From NCBI RefSeq assembly GCF_004569635.1, contig NZ_SPOZ01000015.1, positions 1-64,000 on the forward strand: DNA of 64,000 nucleotides, written 5' to 3'. Origin of the DNA: Streptococcus sp. LYSM12 (GTDB taxonomy: Bacteria; Bacillota; Bacilli; Lactobacillales; Streptococcaceae). Below the pieces are notes generated by a model that had not been told where the DNA came from, searched no databases, and saw only the letters and a list, made by a program, of their open reading frames with translations. The position numbers and the translations under genes were made by a program. Positions 46,350-55,935 of this stretch are shown here, one piece after another. Within the stretch, counting starts at the first letter, position 1; each line of letters starts with the position of its first letter.

Positions 46350-46497
46350 TATAGCCGTTTCGTTTTAGGCAAGGAGTCGCAGGTAGTTGAAATAGTTGAT
46401 AACTATTTCAAGTGACAGATAAGAAAAGTGTAACTTTTCTCAATGGTACAGCAAGACGAGTGAACGAAGTAATAAAAATAGAAACGAAATGACTATA
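46350..46497 (+). repeat. Long TA-flanked repeat, copy 19
   Basis: Long type with a small deletion near the left end (CGTTTTAGGC). Confidence 0.95.
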
Positions 46498-46680
46498 AAA
46501 GGATACAGAGGGGATATGGAAGAAAGTGAACGGGGGGAAGTGAAAAAGCAATCACAAATGAAAAAGTCTGCGCTATGCTTGCCCCTTATTAGTACTCTAG
46601 GGGAGGACCTCTTATGGTCTATAATAATGGTTCTTGGGTCTTCGTTTCATGCGTTTATTGCACGAAGTATGAGATAAATC
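46498..46680. other. Intergenic, no supported gene
   Basis: A 62-codon frame starts inside the repeat and has no SD or family features. Confidence 0.5.
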
Positions 46681-46709
46681 TTGGAAATCCCCTGTAAATT
46701 TGGTATAAT
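46681..46709 (+). promoter_or_regulatory. yneF promoter
   Basis: TTGGAA (46681-46686), 17 bp, extended TGGTATAAT (-10 at 46704-46709). Confidence 0.75.
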
Positions 46710-46750
46710 AGGGGGAATTGATTTTGTAATTTAGAAAATAGGAGATGGAT

Positions 46751-46987
46751 ATGCATTTAGGTCTTGCAATTATATTGATTATCGTAGCGTTTGCAGGTGG
46801 TGTTGCTTTGGGAATTTACCTTTCACGTAAACAGGTGGAAAACTACATTGCTGATAAACCTGTTTTAGATGAAAATGCCCTCCGTGCTATGATGAGCCAA
46901 ATGGGTCAAAAACCAAGCGAAGCCAAAGTACAACAAGTGCTTCGTCAAATCAAGAGTCAGCAAAAAATAGCGACTAAGAAAAAATAA
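46751..46987 (+). CDS. yneF: YneF-family (UPF0154) small membrane protein
   Basis: 78 residues from ATG 46751 (AGGAGA about 6 nt upstream; ATG 46745 touches the SD). One N-terminal membrane segment (LGLAIILIIVAFAGGVALGIYL) and the family signature LDENALRAMMSQMGQKPSEAKVQQVLRQI. Conserved in Firmicutes; function unknown. Monocistronic with terminator at 46990. Confidence 0.92.
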   Translation: MHLGLAIILIIVAFAGGVALGIYLSRKQVENYIADKPVLDENALRAMMSQMGQKPSEAKVQQVLRQIKSQQKIATKKK

Positions 46988-46989
46988 TC

Positions 46990-47057
46990 AAGTGGGGGAA
47001 GTGGGACACCAGTCGAAATATCGGAAGCATCGACTGTCCTCACTCTCCCATTTTTTA
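46990..47057 (+). terminator. Terminator after yneF
   Basis: AGTGGGACACCAGTCGA pairs with TCGACTGTCCTCACT, followed by CTCCCATTTTTT. Confidence 0.75.
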
Positions 47058-47598
47058 GCGAGAGGCTCTTTTATGGTAGGTCAGTTTCGCTATTGATACT
47101 CGGTAAAGATCACTTTCTTTCGTCATTGACTCATCTTGCTGAATGTTAACTCAACTTTTGGTTTAGAGGAGGGGCTTTGCTATCCCTATTTCTCACTTAT
47201 CACAGTTCTCACTTGTGAAAGCTAGTTAGATATCGCTATTTGTAGGGGAGGATGTCTAGGTGCAGGTATACTCCTTGCTTCCATTGATGAGTGATAGATA
47301 CGTCACATTGTTTAAGATGTAGAACAGAACGGGTGGTTTTCGTCTTTAACAGATAATATAGTAGGTTATAGGCATCTGATAGCTACGTTTAGTTTGTCAA
47401 GGTAGCAATGACGTAAGAGTTCAAATGGAGAGGTTTGTAGTCAGTGCACTGTGAAGACGGTATGTGTAAGGTGATTTGCACCTGCACCATTTAAGAAAGG
47501 ATTACAAATCATCAATCCTATGGCTAGTTATTAAGATGAACAAGGCTAGCGTTCAATTTTTGAAGAGTAAGAGTAGTCACACTCAGTAAGGAAAAACT
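47058..47598. other. Gene-free stretch upstream of racE
   Basis: About 540 bp without an ORF of note and, unusually for this window, without a short repeat copy. Nothing identified. Confidence 0.5.
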
Positions 47599-48393
47599 AT
47601 GGATAATCGACCTATTGGATTTTTAGATTCGGGTGTTGGGGGGTTAACAGTAGTGCGTGAATTGATGCGTCAACTGCCCCATGAGGAAATCGTGTATATT
47701 GGAGATTCGGCTAGAGCTCCATATGGTCCGCGCCCTGCTGAACAGATTCGGGAATATACTTGGGAATTGGTTCAGTTTTTACTAACGAAAAATGTTAAGA
47801 TGATTGTTTTTGCTTGCAATACAGCGACGGCAGTCGCTTGGGAAGAAGTCAAGGCTAAGTTAGAGATTCCTGTTCTCGGTGTGATTTTGCCGGGGGCGTC
47901 ATCAGCTATTAAATCATCAAAAACAGGAAAAATCGGTGTATTAGGTACAGCGATGACGATTCAATCAGATATTTATCGAGAAAAGATTCAAGCCCTTTCT
48001 CCTGACACTCAGGTAACGAGTCTTGCCTGTCCTAAATTTGTTCCCTTAGTGGAGTCAAACAATTACCAGTCGAGTCTAGCGAAAAAGGTGGTCTATGAAA
48101 CCTTGATGAGCATGAAAGGGAAAGTTGATACAGTTGTACTAGGCTGTACTCACTATCCCTTGCTCCGTCCCATTATCCAAAATGTCTTGGGACAGGATGT
48201 GACCTTGATTGATAGCGGGGCAGAATGTGCGCGGGATATTTCTGTTTTACTCAATTATTTTGAAATCCACCATAGCCGTACAGCAGAGCACCCCCAGCAT
48301 TTCTTTTATACAACAGCTAGTCCAAGAGCCTTTCGAGAAATTGCAGAAAATTGGTTGGAAAAAGACATACAGGTGGAGCATGTAACACTATAG
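47599..48393 (+). CDS. racE: Glutamate racemase
   Basis: 264 residues. The two catalytic cysteines are in [16 protein letters not shown] and [12 protein letters not shown]; substrate loop [17 protein letters not shown]. Makes D-glutamate for peptidoglycan. Also called murI. It leads the unit racE-(gap 240)-rdgB-phosphoesterase-cbpB-xerD-like-scpAB-rluB-yidD, the normal streptococcal order. Confidence 0.96.
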   Translation: MDNRPIGFLDSGVGGLTVVRELMRQLPHEEIVYIGDSARAPYGPRPAEQIREYTWELVQFLLTKNVKMIVFACNTATAVAWEEVKAKLEIPVLGVILPGASSAIKSSKTGKIGVLGTAMTIQSDIYREKIQALSPDTQVTSLACPKFVPLVESNNYQSSLAKKVVYETLMSMKGKVDTVVLGCTHYPLLRPIIQNVLGQDVTLIDSGAECARDISVLLNYFEIHHSRTAEHPQHFFYTTASPRAFREIAENWLEKDIQVEHVTL

Positions 48394-48668
48394 CAGAAGA
48401 GATGTATGCTATACGGACGAAATGATTGGGACATCGGAACTTGGAAAGGTTTGAATCGTATTTCAGCCTGGGGAAATGAGAGCAGTGAAGAACCTGTCTT
48501 ATTCAGTCGCATATTTGACAGCTTCATGCCATTTACTTTAAGAATTGGATGATAGAGGATGATCCGGATAGTGTTGCGGTGATTGTTGTGAAAAAAGTTT
48601 GGTGTTGGCCGTAACCGAGAGTTAATAAAGGATTGTTTTCGGCGGTAAAAAACGGGAGTTTAGAAACG

Positions 48669-49658
48669 ATGACAGAAAAAATTTACGAATATAAAGATGC
48701 CAATGATTGGTATATTGGCAAATGGGATGAATGGAATGACCTGACTTACTTTGGTGATGAGGAAAATTATAAAGGGATTAGGACATGCTTTTATCAGCTG
48801 ATAGAATCGCTATCCTTAGAGGGCTTGCAGGTTCATCTTGTGAAAGCTAGCTCTACTATCTCCTTTTTAAATTTTTTGATTCAAATCATCAACGAAGAGC
48901 TGGGACGTGACTTGTCCCTTGTCCAACATAGGGGTGCTGTCCTTGTACTAGAAGAAGAGAAGATTGTGACGATTTCATTGCCACAAGCAGGAGTAGATGT
49001 CAAGACCTTTTTTGGGAAACTCGATATGCTGACAGCTGTTGGGGATTCTATTTTAATTGCGACTAGAAATGAAGGAAAGACGGCTGAATTTCGCCAATTT
49101 TTTGCAAAGTTAGGCTACAAGGTGGAAAACCTTAACGATTACCCCGAGCTTCCAGATGTGGCAGAAACAGGTGTAACCTTTGAAGAAAATGCCCGTCTCA
49201 AAGCGGAAACCATTTCCAATTTGACTGGAAAAATGGTACTGGCAGATGATTCGGGGCTTAAAGTTGATATACTTGGTGGTATGCCGGGTGTCTGGTCAGC
49301 TCGTTTTTCAGGTCCTGATGCGACCGATGCACGCAACAATGCCAAATTGCTTCATGAATTGGCCATGGTCTTTGAAGCAAGTGACCGCTCAGCTCAGTTC
49401 CATTGTACCTTGGTTGTGGCAGCACCAAATGTGGACAGTCTTGTTGTCGAAGCAGATTGGGATGGTTATATTGCAACTGTTCCACAAGGAGAAAGTGGTT
49501 TTGGCTATGATCCGCTCTTTTTGGTTGGAGAAACTGGACGTACAGCAGCTCAGTTGACTTTGGAAGAGAAAAATAGTCTTTCTCACCGTGCCCAAGCACT
49601 TAAAAAATTAGTAGAGGTATTTCCGGTATGGCAAGAACAAAACAGCAAACCCTTGTAG
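48669..49658 (+). CDS. XTP/dITP diphosphatase (RdgB/HAM1) with streptococcal N-terminal domain
   Basis: 329 residues from ATG 48669 ([15 protein letters not shown]; a TTG at 48633 is also in frame). Residues 1-125 form an extra domain found in streptococcal homologues ([18 protein letters not shown]). The HAM1 core starts at [19 protein letters not shown], with [28 protein letters not shown] and [13 protein letters not shown]. It hydrolyses non-canonical purine nucleoside triphosphates. Overlaps the phosphoesterase gene by 31 nt. Confidence 0.93.
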   Translation: MTEKIYEYKDANDWYIGKWDEWNDLTYFGDEENYKGIRTCFYQLIESLSLEGLQVHLVKASSTISFLNFLIQIINEELGRDLSLVQHRGAVLVLEEEKIVTISLPQAGVDVKTFFGKLDMLTAVGDSILIATRNEGKTAEFRQFFAKLGYKVENLNDYPELPDVAETGVTFEENARLKAETISNLTGKMVLADDSGLKVDILGGMPGVWSARFSGPDATDARNNAKLLHELAMVFEASDRSAQFHCTLVVAAPNVDSLVVEADWDGYIATVPQGESGFGYDPLFLVGETGRTAAQLTLEEKNSLSHRAQALKKLVEVFPVWQEQNSKPL

Positions 49659-50158
49659 TCATGAGTGATTCGCATGGTGACCGTGCCATTGTTGAAGAAG
49701 TAAAAGAACGCTATATGGGCAAGGTGGATGCGATTTTTCATAATGGAGATTCAGAATTGGATGCCAAAGACCCTGTCTGGGAGGGCATCTATGTAGTGGG
49801 AGGAAATTGTGATTACGATCCCGTCTATAAGGATCAGCTTGTAGTTCAGCTTGGAGATGTGACCGTAGCGCAAACGCACGGGCATCTCTACGGCATCAAT
49901 TTTAGTTGGCAGAGGCTGGATTATTGGGCAGAAGAAGTAGGGGCGGATATCTGTCTTTACGGACATTTGCATATTCCTGATGCAACAGTGCGAGGTGCGA
50001 CCCTCTTTGTCAATCCTGGATCCATTCGCCAACCACGCGGGATGATTCAAGAATGCCTCTATGCTATTCTCACGATTTTTGAAGATCGTATCCACATTGA
50101 ATATTACAATCGCGCTCACAAAGTCTATGTGCCACTAACAAAGGATATTCCCAGATGA
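49628..50158 (+). CDS. YfcE-type metallophosphoesterase
   Basis: 176 residues. All calcineurin-fold metal motifs are visible: MSDSHGD, FHNGDSE, GGNCD, THGHLYG and YGHLH. Substrate unknown; E. coli YfcE and MJ0936 are phosphodiesterases of this size. Embedded in a row of overlapping genes. Confidence 0.93.
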   Translation: MARTKQQTLVVMSDSHGDRAIVEEVKERYMGKVDAIFHNGDSELDAKDPVWEGIYVVGGNCDYDPVYKDQLVVQLGDVTVAQTHGHLYGINFSWQRLDYWAEEVGADICLYGHLHIPDATVRGATLFVNPGSIRQPRGMIQECLYAILTIFEDRIHIEYYNRAHKVYVPLTKDIPR

Positions 50159-50601
50159 TTACACGTGAATTTGAAACCTTTCTCCTAGCTCAGGAAGAAA
50201 CTTTTTTGACCCCAGCCAATAAGCTGGCGGTAATTATTGATACGCACAATGTTGACCATGCCAAACTCTTGCTCAGCCACATGACCTACTCACGTGTTCC
50301 TGTTGTCACTGAGGATAATCAATTTGTCGGAACGATTGGATTGCGGGAAATTGTCAAATATCAAACTGAAAATGAATTGACAGAAGACCAGTTATATATG
50401 GATATTTCCCTGATTGTGAAAAAGGATGTTGCAACCGTTGGAGCCGATTATCATTTAGAAGAAGTGATGCGGAAATTGGTAGATCAAGCCTTTTTACCAG
50501 TTGTTGGTGAAAAAGGGGAATTTTTGGGGATTATCACCCGAAAGTCGATTTTAAAAGCTGTCAATGCCTTGCTTCATAATTTCACGTTTGGATTAAAATG
50601 A
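50155..50601 (+). CDS. cbpB: CBS-domain protein CbpB (c-di-AMP-binding type)
   Basis: 148 residues: two CBS motifs (LLSHMTYSRVPVVTEDNQFVG; EEVMRKLVDQAFLPVVGEKG) and little else. This size and chromosomal place match CbpB/DarB, which binds c-di-AMP and, when free of it, stimulates the (p)ppGpp synthetase Rel in Listeria and Bacillus. The link to stringent control here is by homology only. 4-nt overlaps on both sides. Confidence 0.85.
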   Translation: MITREFETFLLAQEETFLTPANKLAVIIDTHNVDHAKLLLSHMTYSRVPVVTEDNQFVGTIGLREIVKYQTENELTEDQLYMDISLIVKKDVATVGADYHLEEVMRKLVDQAFLPVVGEKGEFLGIITRKSILKAVNALLHNFTFGLK

Positions 50602-51347
50602 TGAACGAAATGATAGATTACATGCAGGCTTTTTTAGCAACTAAAAACCTATCTGAAAATTCAAAGACTGCTTATCTTTATGATTTACAGCAATTTATCA
50701 AGCAGTGTGAGGGGAAACCCACCCCATCTAAGTTAGCTCTATACCAGATTTTTTTACAGGATCTAAAGCCCGCTGCCCAAAAGCGTAAGGTATCTACGGT
50801 CAATCAATTTTTGTACTACCTGTATGAACAAGGGCGAGTGGAGCGCTATTATAAGGTTAAAGTATCGCAGCAAGTTTTACCGCAGCCTAGGGTTGTTAGC
50901 TTGGAAGATAGGAGTTTTTTATGGATGGAGAGCAAGTATGAGGACGGACAGCGGATTGCACTCTTAATTGCCTATCTAGGTTTGTTGCCGAGTGAGTTAG
51001 CAGTCATAAAGCAAGCAGATATCGATCTGAATTTTCAGGTCTTGACCATTACAAAATCTGGTCAGAAGCGGGTTTTATCGATTCCAAATCAACTTCTTTC
51101 GATATTAGAAAGGAAAGAGGGAATATATCTTTTTGACAAGGATGGTTCTCCTTACTCGCGCCAATGGTTTTTCAATCGTTTGAGTGAATTTTTGGAGGAA
51201 CAAGGAAAGTCGGAGTGGACGGCTCAGAAGTTACGGCAACAATTTATCCTTAGTCAATTACAGGCTGGAAAGGATCTAGCAGCAGTTGCTAAGCATCTAG
51301 GTTTAAAGACGATGATTAGTCTGGAAAAATACAAACATGGATATTAA
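50598..51347 (+). CDS. XerD-like protein with a degenerate tyrosine-recombinase site
   Basis: 249 residues. SAM-like N-terminal DNA-binding part ([20 protein letters not shown]) and a recombinase catalytic fold, but the first catalytic Arg position reads [14 protein letters not shown] (no Arg), box II reads [12 protein letters not shown] (His of HxxR replaced by Ala, the second His by Gln), and only the final Tyr (SLEKYKHGY) remains. It is therefore probably not a recombinase; dimer resolution in streptococci is done by XerS elsewhere. Always found next to scpAB, so a structural role in chromosome handling is possible. Confidence 0.88.
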   Translation: MMNEMIDYMQAFLATKNLSENSKTAYLYDLQQFIKQCEGKPTPSKLALYQIFLQDLKPAAQKRKVSTVNQFLYYLYEQGRVERYYKVKVSQQVLPQPRVVSLEDRSFLWMESKYEDGQRIALLIAYLGLLPSELAVIKQADIDLNFQVLTITKSGQKRVLSIPNQLLSILERKEGIYLFDKDGSPYSRQWFFNRLSEFLEEQGKSEWTAQKLRQQFILSQLQAGKDLAAVAKHLGLKTMISLEKYKHGY

Positions 51348-52056
51348 ATTAAAAGATTTTGAAGGACCACTTGATTTGCTCCTTCATTTGGTATCTAAGT
51401 ACCAAATGGACATCTACGAAGTCCCGATTACAGAAGTCATTGAGCAGTATCTTGCCTATATCGCGACCTTGCAGGCCATGCGTCTTGAAGTTGCAGGCGA
51501 GTACATGGTCATGGCTAGCCAACTGATGTTGATCAAGAGCCGTAGGCTCTTGCCTAAAGTTGTTGAACAAGAGGATATTCTAGATGACCCTGAGCAAGAA
51601 TTGCTATCGCAGTTGGAGGAGTATCGCACCTTTAAGGCGCTTAGTGAGAAATTAAAGGAACAGCATGATGAGCGAGCCCATTATTTTTCAAAACCTAAGT
51701 TGGAATTGGTGTATGATGATGTGACCTTGAACCAAGACAAGTCGGTGATTGATATTTTCCTGGCTTTCTCAAAAGTCATGGCTGAAAAGCAGGAAGAATT
51801 GCGGATGAGCCATACAACCATCGCTCGCGATGAATACAAAATCGAGGATATGATGGCGCAGGTTCGTAGTCAATTTCAGCCAGGAAAACGTTTGGTACTC
51901 CGGGAATTATTTGCTCAGAGCCACGATATGAATGAAGTAATTACGATTTTTTTAGCCACTCTTGAAATGGTTAAAAGTAAGGAGATTACGATGGAGCAGC
52001 CAGAAAATTTTGGAGATATTTACTTGATAAGGAGTGAAGATGAGCCGATTAGCTGA
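51337..52056 (+). CDS. scpA: Segregation and condensation protein A
   Basis: 239 residues. Kleisin opening [51 protein letters not shown], and a C-terminal winged-helix region with [26 protein letters not shown]. Bridges SMC heads with ScpB in the bacterial condensin. Overlaps the xerD-like gene by 11 nt and scpB by 17 nt. Confidence 0.97.
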   Translation: MDIKLKDFEGPLDLLLHLVSKYQMDIYEVPITEVIEQYLAYIATLQAMRLEVAGEYMVMASQLMLIKSRRLLPKVVEQEDILDDPEQELLSQLEEYRTFKALSEKLKEQHDERAHYFSKPKLELVYDDVTLNQDKSVIDIFLAFSKVMAEKQEELRMSHTTIARDEYKIEDMMAQVRSQFQPGKRLVLRELFAQSHDMNEVITIFLATLEMVKSKEITMEQPENFGDIYLIRSEDEPIS

Positions 52057-52615
52057 GATTGAAGTGCTATTATTTGTAGCAGGAGAAGAGGGATTGACGG
52101 TACGCAATATGGCTGAAATGCTTGATTTACAGCCGTCAGCTGTAGTACAACAGCTCGAAAAATTAATGGAAAAACATCAGGAAGACCCTCAGTCGGGGCT
52201 CGCCATTTTCGAGTCGTCCAATCGTTATAAACTGGTTACGAAAAAAGAGTATGCCGACCTCCTGCGCACCTATGCCAAAACACCGATGAACCAATCCATG
52301 TCTCGTGCCTTACTGGAGACCCTATCCATTATTGCTTACAAACAGCCGATTACAAGGATTGAAGTCGATAGCATTCGCGGGGTTAATTCAAGCGGAGCAA
52401 TCAGTAAGTTGCAGGCTTTTGACTTGATTCGGGAAAATGGTAAGAAAGAAGTGTTGGGGCGTCCAAATTTGTATGTCACGACAGACTATTTCCTTGATTA
52501 TATAGGAATCAATCATTTGGAAGAATTACCTGATGTGTCCGATCTTGATTTGGTTGATGAAGAAACCGAACTGTTTGTAGAAAGAAAAGAGATAGAAGAA
52601 GATGAGAATCAATAA
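52040..52615 (+). CDS. scpB: Segregation and condensation protein B
   Basis: 191 residues from ATG 52040 (AAGGAG 6 nt upstream). Two winged helices: [20 protein letters not shown] and [22 protein letters not shown] with [21 protein letters not shown]. Dimer that binds ScpA. Overlaps rluB by 14 nt. Confidence 0.97.
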   Translation: MSRLAEIEVLLFVAGEEGLTVRNMAEMLDLQPSAVVQQLEKLMEKHQEDPQSGLAIFESSNRYKLVTKKEYADLLRTYAKTPMNQSMSRALLETLSIIAYKQPITRIEVDSIRGVNSSGAISKLQAFDLIRENGKKEVLGRPNLYVTTDYFLDYIGINHLEELPDVSDLDLVDEETELFVERKEIEEDENQ

Positions 52616-53333
52616 ATATATTGCTCATGCTGGAGTAGCTAGCCGTAGAAAGGCGGAAGAGCTGATTAAGCAAGGCTTGGTGACCATCAATGGTCAGGTT
52701 GTGCGTGAGCTTGGAACAATCATAAAATCTGGTGATAAGGTTGAAGTGGAGGGGCAGCCCATTTACAATGAGGAAAAGGTCTACTATCTCCTCAATAAAC
52801 CTCGTGGTGTTATCTCAAGCGTATCAGATGACAAGGGTAGAAAGACAGTGATTGATCTCTTACCTCAAGTTACTGAGCGGATTTACCCTGTGGGACGCTT
52901 AGATTGGGACACATCAGGGGTCTTGATTTTGACCAATGACGGAGATTTCACCGATGAAATGATTCACCCACGTAACGAAATCGACAAGGTCTATGTAGCG
53001 CGTGTGAAAGGAATTGCCAATAAAGAAGTCTTGCGTCCCTTGACCCGCGGAGTGGTGATTGATGGAAAGAAAGCCAAGCCAGCTGTTTACAATATTCTTA
53101 AAGTAGATCCAGTAAAAAAACGTTCGGTCGTTGAATTGACCATTCATGAAGGGCGTAATCATCAGGTCAAGAAGATGTTTGAAGCCGTTGGTTTGCAAGT
53201 GGATAAGCTGTCGCGAACCCGTTTTGGCAATCTTGACTTAACCGGTCTTCGTCCAGGAGACTCTCGCAAATTGAATAAGAAAGATATCAGTAAGCTTCAT
53301 ACTCTTGCTGTTACGAAGAAGCCAAAAAAATGA
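52602..53333 (+). CDS. rluB: 23S rRNA pseudouridine2605 synthase
   Basis: 243 residues. S4 domain at the N-terminus ([20 protein letters not shown]), catalytic Asp in [20 protein letters not shown], and the RsuA-family [16 protein letters not shown]. Modifies U2605 (E. coli numbering) of 23S rRNA. Its stop overlaps the yidD start (ATGA). Confidence 0.95.
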   Translation: MRINKYIAHAGVASRRKAEELIKQGLVTINGQVVRELGTIIKSGDKVEVEGQPIYNEEKVYYLLNKPRGVISSVSDDKGRKTVIDLLPQVTERIYPVGRLDWDTSGVLILTNDGDFTDEMIHPRNEIDKVYVARVKGIANKEVLRPLTRGVVIDGKKAKPAVYNILKVDPVKKRSVVELTIHEGRNHQVKKMFEAVGLQVDKLSRTRFGNLDLTGLRPGDSRKLNKKDISKLHTLAVTKKPKK

Positions 53334-53572
53334 CCGCTATCTTGATTGGACTGGTGCGCCTTTACCAGCGCCTTATTTCGCCCCTTTTTCCTCCGAGCTG
53401 TCGCTACCAACCGACCTGTTCGAGTTACATGATTGAAGCGCTACAACAGCATGGACTCAAAGGCTTTTTGATGGGGATGGCGCGCATTTTGCGCTGTCAT
53501 CCCTTTGTGGCAGGAGGAAAAGATCCAGTACCAGATACGTTCAGTCTGAGACGGCAGCGGATAGAAGAATGA
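53330..53572 (+). CDS. yidD: Membrane protein insertion efficiency factor YidD
   Basis: 80 residues. Signature [21 protein letters not shown] and [13 protein letters not shown], i.e. the cysteine- and proline-rich YidD pattern with amphipathic N-terminus. Helps YidC; here it is not next to yidC but at the end of the scpAB-rluB unit. Confidence 0.95.
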   Translation: MTAILIGLVRLYQRLISPLFPPSCRYQPTCSSYMIEALQQHGLKGFLMGMARILRCHPFVAGGKDPVPDTFSLRRQRIEE

Positions 53573-53801
53573 GAGGGATTTCTCATAATATAGCCTAGGT
53601 CAAGATTATTTCAGCACTATGAAAACAGGGTATCAGTAAGTACAGGCTGAGGAATCCTTTGAAATGAACATCTAGCTGGGACGAACAGAATGATGACGCA
53701 ATCTAGAAGAAAACGTAAAAACGTAGAGCTGTGCTGTTTGAAGTGAATTTAATCATCATGAGAAAAAGTTGAAAAAAATTAGGAATTTTCATTTATATTG
53801 C

Positions 53802-53830
53802 TTGACGCACGTAGTTGCTTGCGTTATAAT
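53802..53830 (+). promoter_or_regulatory. Strong promoter in front of a short structured transcript
   Basis: TTGACG (53802-53807), 17 bp, TATAAT (53825-53830). Confidence 0.8.
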
Positions 53831-53836
53831 AGTAAC

Positions 53837-53943
53837 AAGACTTTCATTGATTTAAATCAAACCTGTTGTGATTTAAGTGAATGAAATCATCATTCACCAT
53901 GCTGTTTGCTGAGCTTGACTCCGGGCAGTGTGGCTATTTTTTT
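53837..53943 (+). ncRNA. Candidate small RNA, about 107 nt
   Basis: Behind the strong promoter at 53802 and ended by an intrinsic terminator. Predicted elements: palindrome TTGATTTAAATCAA (53847-53860); perfect hairpin GTGAATG-AAATCAT-CATTCAC (53877-53897); terminator CCATGCTG..CAGTGTGG (53897-53904 with 53926-53933, two G-U pairs) then seven T. No ORF with an SD. It does not read as tmRNA, SRP RNA, 6S or a riboswitch that I know; a leader of trmL is less likely because a terminator and a repeat intervene. Confidence 0.6.
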
Positions 53944-53964
53944 GCAATGGAGTGAGTTTTGTAG

Positions 53965-54071
53965 TCTAGCCGTTTCGTTTCTTTTTAGTACTAGGCAAGG
54001 AGTCGCAGGTAGTACCGGAGTGCAGCAAGACGAGTGAACGAAGGAATAAAAATATAAACGAAATGACTATA
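53965..54071 (+). repeat. TA-flanked repeat, copy 20 (hybrid of short and long types)
   Basis: Flanks as in the long type (GCAGGTAGTAC, GCAGCAAGACGAG) but without the two-hairpin insert. Confidence 0.85.
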
Positions 54072-54095
54072 TCTGAAAAAGTATGAGGAAAGACG

Positions 54096-54638
54096 ATGAA
54101 TATTGAAGAATTATCTTACCAAGAAATGCAACCTCGTAATCACGTGGTCTTGTTTGAACCACAAATTCCACAAAATACCGGTAATATTGCCCGTACTTGT
54201 GCAGCAACCAATAGTCCGCTGCATATTATCAAACCTATGGGGTTTCCTATTGATGACCGCAAGATGAAACGAGCTGGTCTAGATTATTGGGACAAGCTGG
54301 ATGTGCGTTTTTATGATAGTTTGGACGATTTTATGGTTCAGCTTGGAGAAAGCAAGGTCCATTTGATTTCTAAATTTGCAGAAAAGACCTATTCTGATGA
54401 AGTCTATGATGATGGCTGTCACCATTACTTTATTTTTGGGCGAGAGGACAAGGGCTTGCCAGAGGATTTTATGAGAAAATATCCAGAAAAAGCACTTCGG
54501 ATTCCCATGAATGACGAGCATGTTCGTAGTCTCAACGTGTCAAATACCGTTTGTATGATGATCTACGAGGCTTTACGCCAGCAGGCATTTTCGGGATTAG
54601 ACTTGGTTCATCAGTATGAAACGGATAAATTGAAATAG
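54096..54638 (+). CDS. trmL: tRNA (cytidine/uridine-34-2'-O)-methyltransferase
   Basis: 180 residues. SPOUT motifs: [45 protein letters not shown] and [20 protein letters not shown]. Methylates the wobble ribose of leucine tRNAs. SD GAGGAAAG; starts 24 nt after repeat copy 20. Confidence 0.95.
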   Translation: MNIEELSYQEMQPRNHVVLFEPQIPQNTGNIARTCAATNSPLHIIKPMGFPIDDRKMKRAGLDYWDKLDVRFYDSLDDFMVQLGESKVHLISKFAEKTYSDEVYDDGCHHYFIFGREDKGLPEDFMRKYPEKALRIPMNDEHVRSLNVSNTVCMMIYEALRQQAFSGLDLVHQYETDKLK

Positions 54639-54712
54639 ATCCTATGTCATTTAGTTAATAGGAAACATAGTGGCTAGAAGCTATCCGTTTGGGCTCCTCA
54701 TTTTGACCCTTA

Positions 54713-54818
54713 TATAGTCTTTTCGTTTACTTTTAGTACTAGGCAAGGAGCTGCAGGCTGTACTGGAGTACGGCAAAGCGAGTGAACGAAGTATTAAAAG
54801 ATAAACGAAATGACGAGA
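54713..54818 (+). repeat. Short TA-flanked repeat, copy 21
   Basis: Complete, left TATAGTCTTTTCG, degenerate right end GACGAGA. Confidence 0.9.
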
Positions 54819-54859
54819 TTCTAAAAATTGTCGTGCCTGGTTTAGGGGCTATAGAGCAG

Positions 54860-54884
54860 AGACTTGCATCAGCAAGTCTTTTTT
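54860..54884 (+). terminator. Intrinsic terminator
   Basis: AGACTTGC, loop ATCA, GCAAGTCT, then TTTTT; probably the trmL terminator beyond repeat copy 21. Confidence 0.85.
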
Positions 54885-54994
54885 GGTATTATGGGAGATA
54901 AGTTAGTGGAAAAATTCACTAATGATACTCGTTAAATATCAACCTTTAACATCGATAACTTACTTAGGTGAACACAGTTTATCTTTTGTTTTGT

Positions 54995-55099
54995 TAGAGT
55001 CATTTCGTTTGTTTTAGTACTGGGCAAGGAGCTATAGGCTGTACTAGGGTGCAGCAAAGCGAGTGAACAAAGTGCTAAAAGATAAACGAAATGACGATA
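54995..55099 (+). repeat. Short TA-flanked repeat, copy 22
   Basis: Degenerate ends (TTAGAGTCATTTCG; GACGATA). Ends 33 nt before the FMN riboswitch. Confidence 0.85.
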
Positions 55100-55131
55100 C
55101 TTCGTGTGATCTTGATTTTTATAGAGTATAA

Positions 55132-55236
55132 GTCTTCGGGGCAGGGTGTAATTCCCGACCGGCGGTGATAGTCCGCGAGCGCAAGCTGATGTGGTGCAAT
55201 TCCACAACCGACAGTATAGTCTGGATGGGAGAAGAC
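55132..55236 (+). promoter_or_regulatory. FMN riboswitch (RFN element)
   Basis: P1 stem GTCTTC/GAAGAC (55132-55137, 55231-55236) encloses the conserved RFN blocks GGGGCAGGGTG, ATTCCCGACCGGCGGTG, AGTCCGCGAGC and GATGTGGTGCAATTCCACAAC. Controls ribU. Confidence 0.97.
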
Positions 55237-55321
55237 GGAAAGAGATTGATTTGTAGCTCAAAATAGGAAAGTATATAGGGTATGTTCGTATGTTGAAGTC
55301 TATGATGACATCCATTTCCCA

Positions 55322-55352
55322 CTTCTCTAATTTGTTAAAAATTGGAGGAAGA
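55322..55352 (+). promoter_or_regulatory. Probable SD-sequestering hairpin of ribU
   Basis: CTTCTCTAATTT can pair with AAATTGGAGGAAG, which contains the ribU Shine-Dalgarno; no T-run terminator is present between riboswitch and gene, so control may be translational. Confidence 0.55.
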
Positions 55353-55354
55353 AG

Positions 55355-55912
55355 ATGACAAATACACGCAAAATGGCTTTAATTGCCATTCTTTCAGCAG
55401 TTTCCTTTCTGCTCATGTACCTAAAATTTCCCTTGATTCCGTCAGCGAGTTTCTTGGAAATTGACTTTTCAATTATTCCTATTTTAATTGGAATGTTGAT
55501 TTTAGACCTAGGATCGGCCTTTAGCATTCTCTTGATACGGACAGTTCTCAAGTTTTTATTCAATAATAATGGTCCGTCGACAGTGATTGGCTTGCCGATG
55601 AACATTGTAGCTCTCGCAGTTTTTATGACGGTGCTGTATGTAATGTGGGGGAAGAGGCAGACACTCAAGCATTATTTCATCGCTTCTAGCTTGGCTACTT
55701 TGAGCCTAACGCTGGTGATGATTGCTTTAAACTATGTTTATGCTATTCCAGTCTATGCAGCTTTTGCGAATTTTGATATCAGACAGATTTTAGGTGTGAA
55801 CAATTATTTATTTGGTATGGTTTTGCCGTTTAATCTCTTAGAGGGTGTTATTTTTTCACTGGTATTTTATCTGGTGTATCGCGCAGGTCAGCCGATTTTA
55901 AGGAAATTGTAA
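55355..55912 (+). CDS. ribU: Riboflavin ECF transporter S component
   Basis: 185 residues, six membrane segments. Typical start TRKMALIAILSAVSFLLMYLKFPLIP, then LEIDFSIIPILIGMLI and a late NNYLFGMVLPFNLLEG. Works with the shared EcfAA'T module to import riboflavin. Identity is firmly supported by the FMN riboswitch upstream. Confidence 0.96.
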   Translation: MTNTRKMALIAILSAVSFLLMYLKFPLIPSASFLEIDFSIIPILIGMLILDLGSAFSILLIRTVLKFLFNNNGPSTVIGLPMNIVALAVFMTVLYVMWGKRQTLKHYFIASSLATLSLTLVMIALNYVYAIPVYAAFANFDIRQILGVNNYLFGMVLPFNLLEGVIFSLVFYLVYRAGQPILRKL

Positions 55913-55935
55913 AAAAATTAGAGTATACTTCTTGT

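Noticed and set aside
46489-46677. 62-codon plus frame before yneF
   Set aside because: Starts inside repeat copy 19 and lacks an SD and homology features.
47058-47598. Possible acetyltransferase relic before racE (frame ending KMNKASVQFLKSK)
   Set aside because: The match to GNAT proteins is too vague to claim.
53837-53943. tmRNA, SRP RNA, 6S RNA or PreQ1 riboswitch for the candidate RNA
   Set aside because: None of the conserved sequence blocks of these RNAs is present.
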